From contig CBDCMR010000003.1 in the NCBI GenBank assembly GCA_965219035.1, positions 248,001 to 312,000 of the forward strand: DNA of 64,000 nt, written 5' to 3'. The DNA is from CBDCKN01 sp965219035. GTDB taxonomy: Bacteria; Gemmatimonadota; Gemmatimonadetes; Longimicrobiales; Gaopeijiaceae. A program made the translations under genes and the position numbers. The notes below the pieces were generated by a model. It did no database searches. It was not told the DNA's origin and saw only the letters and a list, made by a program, of their open reading frames with translations. This document shows, in pieces, positions 42,365 through 50,237 of the stretch (positions within the stretch are counted from its first letter, which is position 1; each line of letters opens with the position of its first letter).

Positions 42365-42715
42365 TCAGAACGAGACCATCCACGGCTCGCCGTCGATCTC
42401 TCCCTGGGCCGTGTGGTGGTAGGTCATCTGGTCCGTGACCAAAGCCAGACGGCCCTTCGAGTGCTCCATGATGAGCACGCGCGTCTGGGCCTGCAGTAGC
42501 CCTTCGTCCAACGCCTCCCGGAGTGGCCGCGCATCCGTGACATCGAAGCGCACGTAGACAGTGGAGTCGAGAAGCATCGCCCGATCGACCTCGAACTCGG
42601 CGCTTCCGGCCTCTACGATCTGCTGTGCCGCAAGGGGCAGGGGAACGAGCAGTGGGAACGCCAGAGAGGCTGCCGTGCAGATCGCCGCGGCATAGCACCA
42701 ACGCTGGACCTTCAT
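42365..42715 (-). CDS. small exported hypothetical protein
   Basis: 116 residues with a signal peptide (AAICTAASLAFPLLVPLPLA then AQQ). The mature part (EFEVDRAMLLDSTVYVRFDV, MEHSKGRLALVTDQMTYHH) has no motif known to me. AGGCGG lies before the ATG. Probably the first gene of an operon with the DUF3179 and acetyltransferase genes. Confidence 0.6.
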   Translation of the reverse strand: MKVQRWCYAAAICTAASLAFPLLVPLPLAAQQIVEAGSAEFEVDRAMLLDSTVYVRFDVTDARPLREALDEGLLQAQTRVLIMEHSKGRLALVTDQMTYHHTAQGEIDGEPWMVSF

Positions 42716-42878
42716 GGCGTTTCCGCCTGTTCATCGGAAGTGGACAGGACTGCGCTCGGCTCCCTGTGAGCCTGATCCACGTTAGCACCGGAGCGACGAG
42801 TTGGGAAACCCGGAAGCGCCGGCACTCGCGAGCGGGTCTGCCAACTCGGGAGGGCCCCCTCGAGTCGACCGGCGCCCC

Positions 42879-43232
42879 TCAGAGTGGCACCGGCTCCACG
42901 TCGTGGATCCGTTCAAGATCCACCTTGAGCACGCCGTCGTCTGCGTCGCGGTCGAACATGTCGCCGAAGCGGGCGCCGAACCTCACTTCGTGAACGCGAT
43001 AGGAGGTACGGGCATGCACGGTCTGGGAGAACGTCTCGTCGAAGCCCGTCAGGAGAACGAGGAACTCGGCCTCGCACTGCTCCAGATCCTCCGCCGTCTG
43101 TCCCCAGAGCGGGCTGGACTCGCCGATGGGGTGGACGATGGTCCAGGCCAGCGGGAAGATCGCCACGTTTTCGAAGCCGAGGTCGAGATCGATCTCCGAA
43201 TTCCGACGGTTAGGCGGCGGTGTCTCAGCCAT
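42879..43232 (-). CDS. stand-alone Kir-type potassium channel cytoplasmic domain
   Basis: 117 residues, no transmembrane segment. The sequence FPLAWTIVHPIGESSPLWG, then TAEDLEQCEAEFLVLLTGFD and ETFSQTVHARTSY, is the C-terminal cytoplasmic beta-sandwich of inward-rectifier (Kir/KirBac) channels, ending with FGARFGDMFDRD. The pore helices that normally precede it are absent. It has its own ribosome-binding site (GAGGT, 8 bases) and sits 27 bases after the desaturase gene, so it looks like a real gene and not a broken one. Confidence 0.75.
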   Translation of the reverse strand: MAETPPPNRRNSEIDLDLGFENVAIFPLAWTIVHPIGESSPLWGQTAEDLEQCEAEFLVLLTGFDETFSQTVHARTSYRVHEVRFGARFGDMFDRDADDGVLKVDLERIHDVEPVPL

Positions 43233-43259
43233 GATCCGACCTCGGTGGCGCTACACGGA

Positions 43260-44273
43260 TCAGGTCCGAGCCAGGCGTCGTGCCTCTCTGAAGCTGACCA
43301 GCGTCCGGGTGTCCTCGTGCCAGAGCGAGAGACGAAGGGTCTGGATCCCGTCCCAGATCGTGATCCTGGTCACGTTCTGGAGCTCTGGGACGGCGTCCAT
43401 GCATTCCTGGAGCTTGTAGTTGGGGATCCGCGCGCTGATGTGGTGAACATGATGGATCCCGATGCTGGCCGTGACCCACTGAAGCAGCTTTGGAAGCGCC
43501 AGATGGGAGCTTCCCTCGAGCCCCGCTTCGAAGTACGACCACTCCTCGTGCTCGTGCCAGTACGTATCCTCGTATTGATGTTGTACGTAGAAGAGCCATA
43601 TGCCGGCGGTGACCGTGAGCAGTAGGACCGGGAGATGGACCAGGACGAAGGCCTTCAGCCCGATGGTGAGCCACATGAAAGCGACGATGCCGGCGAGCGC
43701 GGCATTGGTCTGCCAGACGCTGGCCCACTCGCGCCTCCAACGCCTGGGGATGTCCCATGGGTAGCGATGCTTGACCACGAAGAGGTATAGCCCGCCAAGC
43801 CCCAGGAGGACCACCGGATGCCGGTAGGCCCTGTATCGAAGCCGCCCGAGAAGCGACTTGTCGTAGTACTCATTCACGGTGAGCGTGTCGATGTCTCCGA
43901 ATCCCCTGAAGTCCAGATCACCCGAGTGAGCGTGGTGGTAGGCGTGGGTCTTCCGCCAATAGCGGTAGGGCGTGAGCGTCAGGACTCCGATCCAGAACCC
44001 CACCGTGTCCGCCACCTTCTGGGACTTGAAGTACGATCCGTGCCCACAGTCGTGCTGGATGAGGAAGAGCCGCGTGAGGAACGCCGCCGCCGGCACGGCC
44101 AGCGCCAAAGTGAGCCAGTAACTCACCGACAGGGCGCGATACGCGGCGTACCAGCAGAGCAAATACGGCGGGGCCGAAGTGAGGACCTGGGTGACGCTAC
44201 GGCGAAGGTCCGGGCCGTGGTACGGCCCGAGAAGTCGGCGCCAGTGCTCGGCGGCCTCCTGCTCGGTCCTCAA
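43260..44273 (-). CDS. membrane fatty acid desaturase
   Basis: 337 residues. The three histidine boxes are HDCGHGSYF, HAYHHAHSGD and HHVHHISA, and four or more transmembrane helices lie between (LTLALAVPAAAFLTRLF, PVLLLTVTAGIWLFYVQ). It introduces double bonds into acyl chains with a di-iron centre. The TTG at 44273 overlaps the stop of the HAD gene as TTGA; the resulting start MRTEQEAAEHWRRLL fits, and upstream frame sequence belongs to the HAD gene. Coupled translation is likely. Confidence 0.88.
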   Translation of the reverse strand: MRTEQEAAEHWRRLLGPYHGPDLRRSVTQVLTSAPPYLLCWYAAYRALSVSYWLTLALAVPAAAFLTRLFLIQHDCGHGSYFKSQKVADTVGFWIGVLTLTPYRYWRKTHAYHHAHSGDLDFRGFGDIDTLTVNEYYDKSLLGRLRYRAYRHPVVLLGLGGLYLFVVKHRYPWDIPRRWRREWASVWQTNAALAGIVAFMWLTIGLKAFVLVHLPVLLLTVTAGIWLFYVQHQYEDTYWHEHEEWSYFEAGLEGSSHLALPKLLQWVTASIGIHHVHHISARIPNYKLQECMDAVPELQNVTRITIWDGIQTLRLSLWHEDTRTLVSFREARRLART

Positions 44274-45070
44274 CTGAAGCCGACTCCCAAGGCCGAAGGG
44301 AGGGAGGCCACGGAATCGAGGATCAGGTCTGGCTTCGGAGAGCCCCGGGAAAGATCGTCCTCCTGGAACTTGCCGGTTCGGACCAGGACTGCCGCCGCGT
44401 CGCACGCCTGTGCGCCGGCCACGTCCGTACCGATGTCATCGCCCACCACGGCCATGTTGAAGAGGTCCACGCCCATGGAGTCCGCCGCCGCCTGGAAGAA
44501 GGCCGGGCTGGGCTTCCCCATGACCATGGCTTCCTGTCCTGAGGCGTACTCGAGCGCCGTCACGAAGGCGCCGGCGTCCAAGGCCAGCCCCTGACCGGTG
44601 TCCCAGTACCGGTTACGCTGGAGAGCCACGAACTTGGCGCCCTCCATGATGTGACGAAACGCCCGGTTGAGGCGGCCGAAGTCCCACCCGGCGCCCAGAT
44701 CGCCAACGATGACGGCCTGTGGCGACGTCTCGTCTACCGTGAAGTGGGCGAAGTCGGCGTGCGTGGCTTCGGGAACGCAGAGAGAGAGGCTCCAGAGACC
44801 CTTTTTCTCCAACCAGGACGCTGCGGCCAGCGGGGCCGTGAGCACCTCTTCCGGATCCAGATCGACGCCCAGGCGATGCATCCGCTCAACGAGGGAGGCG
44901 CGGGACATCCGGGTGGTGTTGGTTCCGAAGCGCATGGGTAGACCACCCCGCCGCAGTGCGGCTACGGCGTCCGCCGCCCCGGGGATGAGGCGGTCGCCGA
45001 CGAAGATCGTTCCGTCCAGGTCGAGGAGAACGCCTTGGATGTCCTCGAGCTGCTCCATGTCCTGTGCCAT
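44270..45070 (-). CDS. HAD-IIA family phosphatase (LHPP-like)
   Basis: 266 residues. HAD motifs: VLLDLDGTIFVGD (nucleophile and acid Asp), RFGTNTTRMSRASLVERM (motif II), MVMGKPSPAFF (Lys) and AVVGDDIGTDVAGAQ (motif IV). The cap arrangement is type IIA, as in NagD and LHPP, the latter acting on pyrophosphate or phosphohistidine. First gene of the HAD-desaturase-Kir-domain operon. Substrate not determined. Confidence 0.87.
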   Translation of the reverse strand: MAQDMEQLEDIQGVLLDLDGTIFVGDRLIPGAADAVAALRRGGLPMRFGTNTTRMSRASLVERMHRLGVDLDPEEVLTAPLAAASWLEKKGLWSLSLCVPEATHADFAHFTVDETSPQAVIVGDLGAGWDFGRLNRAFRHIMEGAKFVALQRNRYWDTGQGLALDAGAFVTALEYASGQEAMVMGKPSPAFFQAAADSMGVDLFNMAVVGDDIGTDVAGAQACDAAAVLVRTGKFQEDDLSRGSPKPDLILDSVASLPSALGVGFS

Positions 45071-45224
45071 CTATCGACGATCCCCCGTGTGAGCCCCCTG
45101 CGTCTCGACCGCGGTCCAAAGTAGGCTGCCTGGCAAAGAGGGTCCATGGCGTACTTCCCCCGGGTCGGCTTGGTTCCTAATGTCTTCGGGACAGTAACCG
45201 ATCTTCTCGTTCGGGAGGAAGGGT

Positions 45225-45674
45225 ATGTCGATCTGGCGAAGCGCTCTGTCGATCTTGGGCGCGTTCTTCGTGGTGGTGGTTCTAGTGGGGCTCGCGACCG
45301 CTCTCTCCTCGAACCTCATGCTGGGAGGCATGGGTCCTGACGTGGAGATCACGGTGGCGTACCTCGTCGTGAACCTGGCCTACAGCGTGTTGATCGCGGT
45401 AATTGGGGGATACATAGCCGCCACCGTCTCGGATCACTCACCCCTGGGACACGCGGCTGGGCTGGCGGGCTTCATGATGGTCCTCGGCCTTTTTTCGTGG
45501 CTGGTGATTAACCGGGGGGACCCGGCTCCCGGCCAGCCCTCCTGGTACCCCTTGGTCATCGGCGTCCTGGTTCCTCCGGCCGCGATCCTGGGCGGAATCC
45601 TCGTCACCCGTCGGACCCGCACCAAGACACACTTCAGTAGGCGGGCGCGGGAGGCCGCTTCCACGGACTCATGA
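45225..45674 (+). CDS. four-helix membrane protein, unknown
   Basis: 149 residues with four predicted transmembrane segments (LGAFFVVVVLVGLATAL, AYSVLIAVIGGYIAATV, LAGFMMVLGLFSWLV, VIGVLVPPAAILGGIL) and a basic C-terminus. GGGAGGAAGG precedes the ATG. It is divergent from the HAD operon with 154 bases between. No family recognised with confidence. Confidence 0.7.
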   Translation: MSIWRSALSILGAFFVVVVLVGLATALSSNLMLGGMGPDVEITVAYLVVNLAYSVLIAVIGGYIAATVSDHSPLGHAAGLAGFMMVLGLFSWLVINRGDPAPGQPSWYPLVIGVLVPPAAILGGILVTRRTRTKTHFSRRAREAASTDS

Positions 45675-45744
45675 GCCTAGCGTCGGCGCGCTACCAAGTT
45701 CGAGATGCTTGTGGGTTGACTTAGCCTGGACCCATCTTGAGCGC

Positions 45745-45933
45745 ATGACCACCGAATGGACCCGCCAACTCACGGCCATCATGTTCGCGGACATGGTGGG
45801 GTACACCGCCCTCATGCAAGAGGACGAGGAGCGGGCCCACGCCCGGCGTGAGCGGCAACGAGACGTGTTTGCCATCACGAACGAAGGCCTCAGCGTTCCC
45901 ACCGAGCCCCAAGTGCGGGCGAGGGCGGCGTGA
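45745..45933 (+). pseudogene. N-terminal remnant of a class III adenylate/guanylate cyclase
   Basis: MTTEWTRQLTAIMFADMVGY followed by TALMQEDEERAHARRERQ is the start of class III cyclases with the first metal-binding Asp. After ~45 residues it changes to an unrelated short tail and stops, so the second metal Asp and nucleotide site are missing. The stop codon directly abuts the ATG of the next gene in the same frame. Confidence 0.7.
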
Positions 45934-47712
45934 ATGGAAAGAGACCAGTCCGCATTGCAGGAATTCGTCGCCGAGCTCAAGCGACGCCGGGTCGTTCGCG
46001 TAGTTGTGATATATGGGGCGGCGATGTTCGTGCTGCTGCAAGCCGCCGACATCATGCTCCCCGCTCTCGGGCTGCCGGATTCCGTCATGCGGCTCGTCGT
46101 CATCACGACGCTCGTGGGGCTGCCCATCGCGATCGCGGGGTCGTGGCTCTTCGACATCACGTCCGAGGGGATTGTCCGCACAGCTGGGAGTCAAGGCGAG
46201 TCACCGGCTCCAATTCGTCTCCTGAGCGTCGGATCCTCGCTCGTGCTCGCGGGGGTCTTGGCCGCGGGTGCGCTCGGGTGGTTCCTGACCGAAGCGACTT
46301 CCGTGGCTCCCGCGCCCATTGCGAGTGGCGGCGCGATCCAGTCGATCGCCGTTCTGCCCTTCGAGAACGCTGGGGATGACCCAGAGGACGCCTACTTCAC
46401 GGTGGGGCTCGCGGATGAGTTGCGCTCTCATCTGTCACGCGTTACCGAGCTCGATGTTGCCGCCCGAGCGTCCTCTCTCGCCGCCATGACGGGAGGTGCA
46501 GACCACCCGGCCATAGCTTCGGCGTTGGGCGTCCGCAGCCTGCTCGCCGGAACGGTGGTGAAAAGTGACGACCGTGTTCGGGTCCAGACGAGCTTGTTGT
46601 CCGCCGATGGAGGGGAGATCTGGAGCGCGGAGTACGAGCGCCTCATCGACGACGTCTTCGCGGTGCAAGACGAAGTGTCGCACTCGATCCTCGACGCACT
46701 CGAGCTACGATTCGCCGATGGCGAGTTGCCCGTGATCGATGAAGTGCGCACTACCAACCAGATGGCGTACGACAAGTATTTATGGGGCCTGTTCACGTTG
46801 AATCGTGGTACCGAGGCCGGGATCCTGGCAGCGATCGACAACTACCAGATGTCGATTGCACTGGACTCCACATATGGGCCCTCCTGGGCAGGTGCCGCAG
46901 ACGCGTACGCGCGGGCCTCTGAGATCCTTCCTGATCGGCAAGCCCGTGACGCCCTCGAGGCGGGTGCGAGCACCGCCTTGGAAGCGCTGAGGGTCGACCC
47001 GGAGTCGAGCGGGGCGCACTCGGCGATGGGGCTCGTCCTGTCGAGGTCCTTCGATTGGGCCGGCGCCGACGCGGAGTTCGAGCGAGCATCGGCGAGTGGG
47101 CCCACGTCATCACTGACCCTCCTGCGCCAGGCCCTCGCATTCGCGGGTGCCGGACAACACGAGCAGGCCGTCGCTACCATTCGAGCCGCTGAGCGCGTGG
47201 ATGGGCTGTCGTCGGCTGTGAGGCTCGCCGCCGCCCGAGTATTTGCCGCTTCAGGGCGGCTGGACCAGGCGATCCGCGAGGCTCAGGAGGGGATCCGGCT
47301 GAGCCCGGACGACGAACGCATCTGGACCGAGATCGGCTTCCTGTTCCTCGCCGAGAACCGCTACGGAGATGCGGGGGACGCTCTAGCGCGCGTACCGGAG
47401 GTGAGAGGGTTCGATCCGGAGCTGACGGCAACATTCGTGGCCAGTGCCGAGCGCCTCGCCACAACCGGGCAGCCCCAGGAGATCCCCGCCGGACTGAGCG
47501 CGGCGCTGAGCGAGCGATCGGTCGACCTGGCACGGTATCAGTTGGCAGTCGGTCAGTACGAATCGGCCATCGCCACACTGCAGCGGGCAATCGACCTCCG
47601 TGCTTTCGGAGTAGCGACGCTCGTCCGGCTGCCGGACGTGGATGCGATCAGGGCGGACCCCAGGTTCCAGGCGATGCTCGTTGAGATGCATATCTCGGAG
47701 GGTCTTCGGTGA
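45934..47712 (+). CDS. membrane-anchored FlgO/TolB-like domain protein with TPRs
   Basis: 592 residues. N-terminus ELKRRRVVRVVVIYGAAMFV with two transmembrane helices, a third helix at LVLAGVLAAGALGWFL, then the FlgO/TolB-like domain (SIAVLPFENAGDDPEDAYFT, GLADELRSHLSRV, LLAGTVVKSDDRVRVQTSLL) and about five TPR units (ALAFAGAGQHEQAVATIRAA, RVFAASGRLDQAIREAQEGI). Proteins of this shape are often fused to cyclases or kinases; here none is attached. It overlaps the cytochrome gene by four bases (GTGA). Confidence 0.85.
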   Translation: MERDQSALQEFVAELKRRRVVRVVVIYGAAMFVLLQAADIMLPALGLPDSVMRLVVITTLVGLPIAIAGSWLFDITSEGIVRTAGSQGESPAPIRLLSVGSSLVLAGVLAAGALGWFLTEATSVAPAPIASGGAIQSIAVLPFENAGDDPEDAYFTVGLADELRSHLSRVTELDVAARASSLAAMTGGADHPAIASALGVRSLLAGTVVKSDDRVRVQTSLLSADGGEIWSAEYERLIDDVFAVQDEVSHSILDALELRFADGELPVIDEVRTTNQMAYDKYLWGLFTLNRGTEAGILAAIDNYQMSIALDSTYGPSWAGAADAYARASEILPDRQARDALEAGASTALEALRVDPESSGAHSAMGLVLSRSFDWAGADAEFERASASGPTSSLTLLRQALAFAGAGQHEQAVATIRAAERVDGLSSAVRLAAARVFAASGRLDQAIREAQEGIRLSPDDERIWTEIGFLFLAENRYGDAGDALARVPEVRGFDPELTATFVASAERLATTGQPQEIPAGLSAALSERSVDLARYQLAVGQYESAIATLQRAIDLRAFGVATLVRLPDVDAIRADPRFQAMLVEMHISEGLR

Positions 47713-48368
47713 TTCGACGCCATCATTGGGTCGTGCGGCTCACCCACTGGGGCGCCTTCATTCTCATCTTCGGGATGATCGGTAGCGGGCTTCAGATCTA
47801 CCGCGCCTATCCGCGCTTCGGCGAACGTGGTGGACCGTACTATCCGCAGCCGTTTCAGGATTTGGTGTTCCCCGAGTGGGCTCGGCTGGGTGGCTGGCTC
47901 GCGGGCGGGCTCAACTGGCACTTCTTCCTCATGTGGCCGCTGATGGCTACGGGATTCCTGTACCTCGGATACCTGGCTTCTACGGGCGAGTGGAAAAAGC
48001 TGGTGTTCCGTCCCCGGGACGTGCGGCCTGCCATCGAGATGCAGAGGTACTACCTGCGTTTGCGGAAGGACCACCCCGCCCAGGGGAAACACAACGCCCT
48101 CCAGAAGGGTGCCTATAGCTTCATCATTCTGCTGGGGATCATAGGGGTCCTGACAGGATGGGCCGTCTACAAGCCGGTTCAGCTCCCGTGGCTTGCCGCG
48201 CTCTTCGGAGGATACCAGGCCGCCCGCTATTGGCACTTCTGGGTCGTCTGGCTGTTCACCGGGTTCTGCATAGTCCATGTGGTCCTGGTATTCGTGGCCG
48301 ACCCAGCGTCTCTACGCGGCATGATCACCGGTTGGTACCGGGGGAGGTACACCAACGATGAGCCCTAA
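47709..48368 (+). CDS. cytochrome b561-type membrane haem subunit
   Basis: 219 residues, four transmembrane helices with His ligands in VRLTHWGAFILIF, LNWHFFLMWPL, ARYWHFWVVWLF and CIVHVVLVF. This is the pattern of the membrane cytochrome that partners periplasmic molybdenum or nickel enzymes. The GTG start overlaps the previous stop, and its own stop lies beyond the start of the next gene, so the four genes 45934-49265 form a tightly coupled operon. It would exchange electrons between the quinone pool and the sulfite-oxidase-like protein. Confidence 0.85.
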   Translation: MIRRHHWVVRLTHWGAFILIFGMIGSGLQIYRAYPRFGERGGPYYPQPFQDLVFPEWARLGGWLAGGLNWHFFLMWPLMATGFLYLGYLASTGEWKKLVFRPRDVRPAIEMQRYYLRLRKDHPAQGKHNALQKGAYSFIILLGIIGVLTGWAVYKPVQLPWLAALFGGYQAARYWHFWVVWLFTGFCIVHVVLVFVADPASLRGMITGWYRGRYTNDEP

Positions 48369-49053
48369 GACTACGCGTCGCGGCTTCGTCGCGGGTCTAG
48401 CAAGCCTGCTCGCGGGATGCGGCTGGGACGGTGGCCCAACGTTCGCGCCACGACTCAAACGGTTCTCACGCTTCAATGACTGGCTGAGCGCGGGGCTGTT
48501 TTCGTCGGATCGGTTCGCGCCGAAGTATGGTGAGGAGGATCGCTCGACGAGCTTTCCAAGCTACCACATCAGCCGGATGACGCCCGTGCTCGAGGATCTG
48601 GAGGCGTGGCGTCTCGAGGTGGGAGGGCTGGTGCGGAACCCTCTCACGCTTTCGCTGGACGAGATCCGCGGGCAGGAGCGGTTGACCTACACGGTCAAGC
48701 ATCACTGTGTCGAAGGGTGGTCCGCCATCGCGACCTGGACCGGGTTGCCGCTCAGAGTCCTGGCCGAGCAGGCGGGGGTTCCTCCAGGGACGAGGTTCGT
48801 GCGCTTCGATTCGTTCGACGGCGACTACTTCAACGGTTGGGACATCGAGTCGGCCCTTCACCCCGAGACCATACTCGCTTACGGGTTCAACGACGGGGAT
48901 CTGGGGCCCGACCACGGAGCTCCGGTCCGGCTCTACGCCCCCCACAAGTTGGGTTACAAGCTCACCAAGTACCTCACGCGGATCACCTTCACCAACGAGC
49001 GTCCGGGGGGCTATTGGGAGGATCAGGGTTACCCATGGTTTGGCGGAGTATGA
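48358..49053 (+). CDS. sulfite-oxidase/MsrP-like molybdopterin oxidoreductase, Tat-exported
   Basis: 231 residues. Leader TTRRGFVAGLASLLAGC combines a twin-arginine motif and a lipobox. The molybdenum-binding Cys is in YTVKHHCVEGWSAIATW (Cys 117), followed by RFDSFDGDYFNGWDIESAL and APVRLYAPHKLGYKLTKY. Length and motifs match the single-domain catalytic subunit (YedY/MsrP type), which reduces protein Met-sulfoxide or similar substrates. A Met-rich lipoprotein follows directly, which would be a fitting substrate. Confidence 0.92.
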   Translation: MSPKTTRRGFVAGLASLLAGCGWDGGPTFAPRLKRFSRFNDWLSAGLFSSDRFAPKYGEEDRSTSFPSYHISRMTPVLEDLEAWRLEVGGLVRNPLTLSLDEIRGQERLTYTVKHHCVEGWSAIATWTGLPLRVLAEQAGVPPGTRFVRFDSFDGDYFNGWDIESALHPETILAYGFNDGDLGPDHGAPVRLYAPHKLGYKLTKYLTRITFTNERPGGYWEDQGYPWFGGV

Positions 49054-49265
49054 AGCGCTCCGTTGTCGCGATCGTGGTGTTTGCGATGGCGTGCGGACGC
49101 GAGGGTGAGATGCCCGAGCGGATGGAGATGCCGGACTCGATGCCCGTCATGAAGGCCCTCGGAGACCCGGTGGCCATGGACTCCATGCTCGATACCATGC
49201 CGGGTGGCGAGATGGCGCGGGGCGACTCGGCAACGGCCGCCCGGCTTCTCCGCGACAAGATGTAG
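49050..49265 (+). CDS. methionine-rich small lipoprotein
   Basis: 71 residues with a lipobox (IVVFAMACGRE) and about a dozen Met, mainly in EMPERMEMPDSMPVMKALG and DSMLDTMPGGEM. Its ATG overlaps the stop of the sulfite-oxidase-like gene (ATGA). No family known. Met-rich periplasmic proteins can act as oxidant sinks or bind copper; both are inference. Position suggests it is repaired or served by the preceding enzyme. Confidence 0.65.
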   Translation: MKRSVVAIVVFAMACGREGEMPERMEMPDSMPVMKALGDPVAMDSMLDTMPGGEMARGDSATAARLLRDKM

Positions 49266-49349
49266 GAGCAGGGCGTATCGCCCGGGACCCGAGGCCTTGG
49301 CGGTGCTCAGGCACCTGAGTTGTGCTGGGCCCCTGACCGTTACGGAGTC

Positions 49350-50224
49350 CTAGGCTTCTGCTTCCACCAGGTCCTCTGGCCCCCACGCTCGCTCCTCGTC
49401 GTCCACGCCCCTGAGGATGAGGTAGGAGATTGCGATCCAGGCGAGCAGGCTCCCCATCGCGGCCGGCCGGCCGAGGCCCAACGTCTCCGCCACGAACGCG
49501 AACATCGCGGGGCCGATGATGGCCGCGAAGCGCCCGACCATGCTGTAGAGTCCATAGAACTCCCCTAGCCTCTTCGGGGGAGCCAGGATGAGCATGTACG
49601 GGCGATCGGCCGTCCACGTCCCTCCCAGCGCGATGCCAGCGATGCAGGCGATGAGCCAGAACCACGCCATCGGCAGCCCGAGGACGGGCACGGCTCCCGC
49701 CAGGGCCACCGCCCAGAGCGCCAGAACTACGTTGAGCGCGCGCTTCGGACCAATCCGATCCACGACCATCCCCAGGACGAGGCCACCCACCACAGCCGAG
49801 GTGATCGCCACCAGAAGCAGAATCTCAGCTCCTCTCTGGGTGAAGCCGACCTCGTTCACGGTGTAGATGCCGAGGAAGAAAATCACCGTGTTGGCGGCGT
49901 CGGTGTAGAACACCCGTCCTACCAGGAACCGTCCGAGCCCGGGATAGCGGGGCAGATGACCGATCGTGTCCTTCACCTGACGCAGCGCACGTCCGATGGC
50001 GCCGGGGTCGAGTCGAGGTTCCCCGGACGGTTGGGCTCCCTCACGAAGAGAAAGATGGGAACGGCGAAGAACAGGAAGAGGACCGCGGTCACCCGGAAGA
50101 CACCCACGTACCCGATCCTGTCCAGAAGCAGCATCCCGGTGAGCACCCCGATGAACGAGCCCAGGTACCCGATGCCCACCCCGAACCCTCCGACGATGCC
50201 CCGCGTCTGTGGCGTGCTCACCAC
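49350..50224 (-). pseudogene. MFS (UMF1-type) transporter, N-terminus lost and frame broken
   Basis: Two frames together cover the last eight or so transmembrane helices. The upstream piece (50224-49973) contains RGIVGGFGVGIGYLGSFIG; the downstream piece (49976-49350) contains HLPRYPGLGRFLVGRVFYTD and PPKRLGEFYGLYSMVGRFAA. The junction needs a one-base shift at the sequence GTCAGGTGAAGG, where TGA of the first overlaps GTG of the second. The first four helices are missing; the gene begins 14 bases after the APC permease stop. Confidence 0.75.
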
Positions 50225-50237
50225 CGAGAGCGGACTC

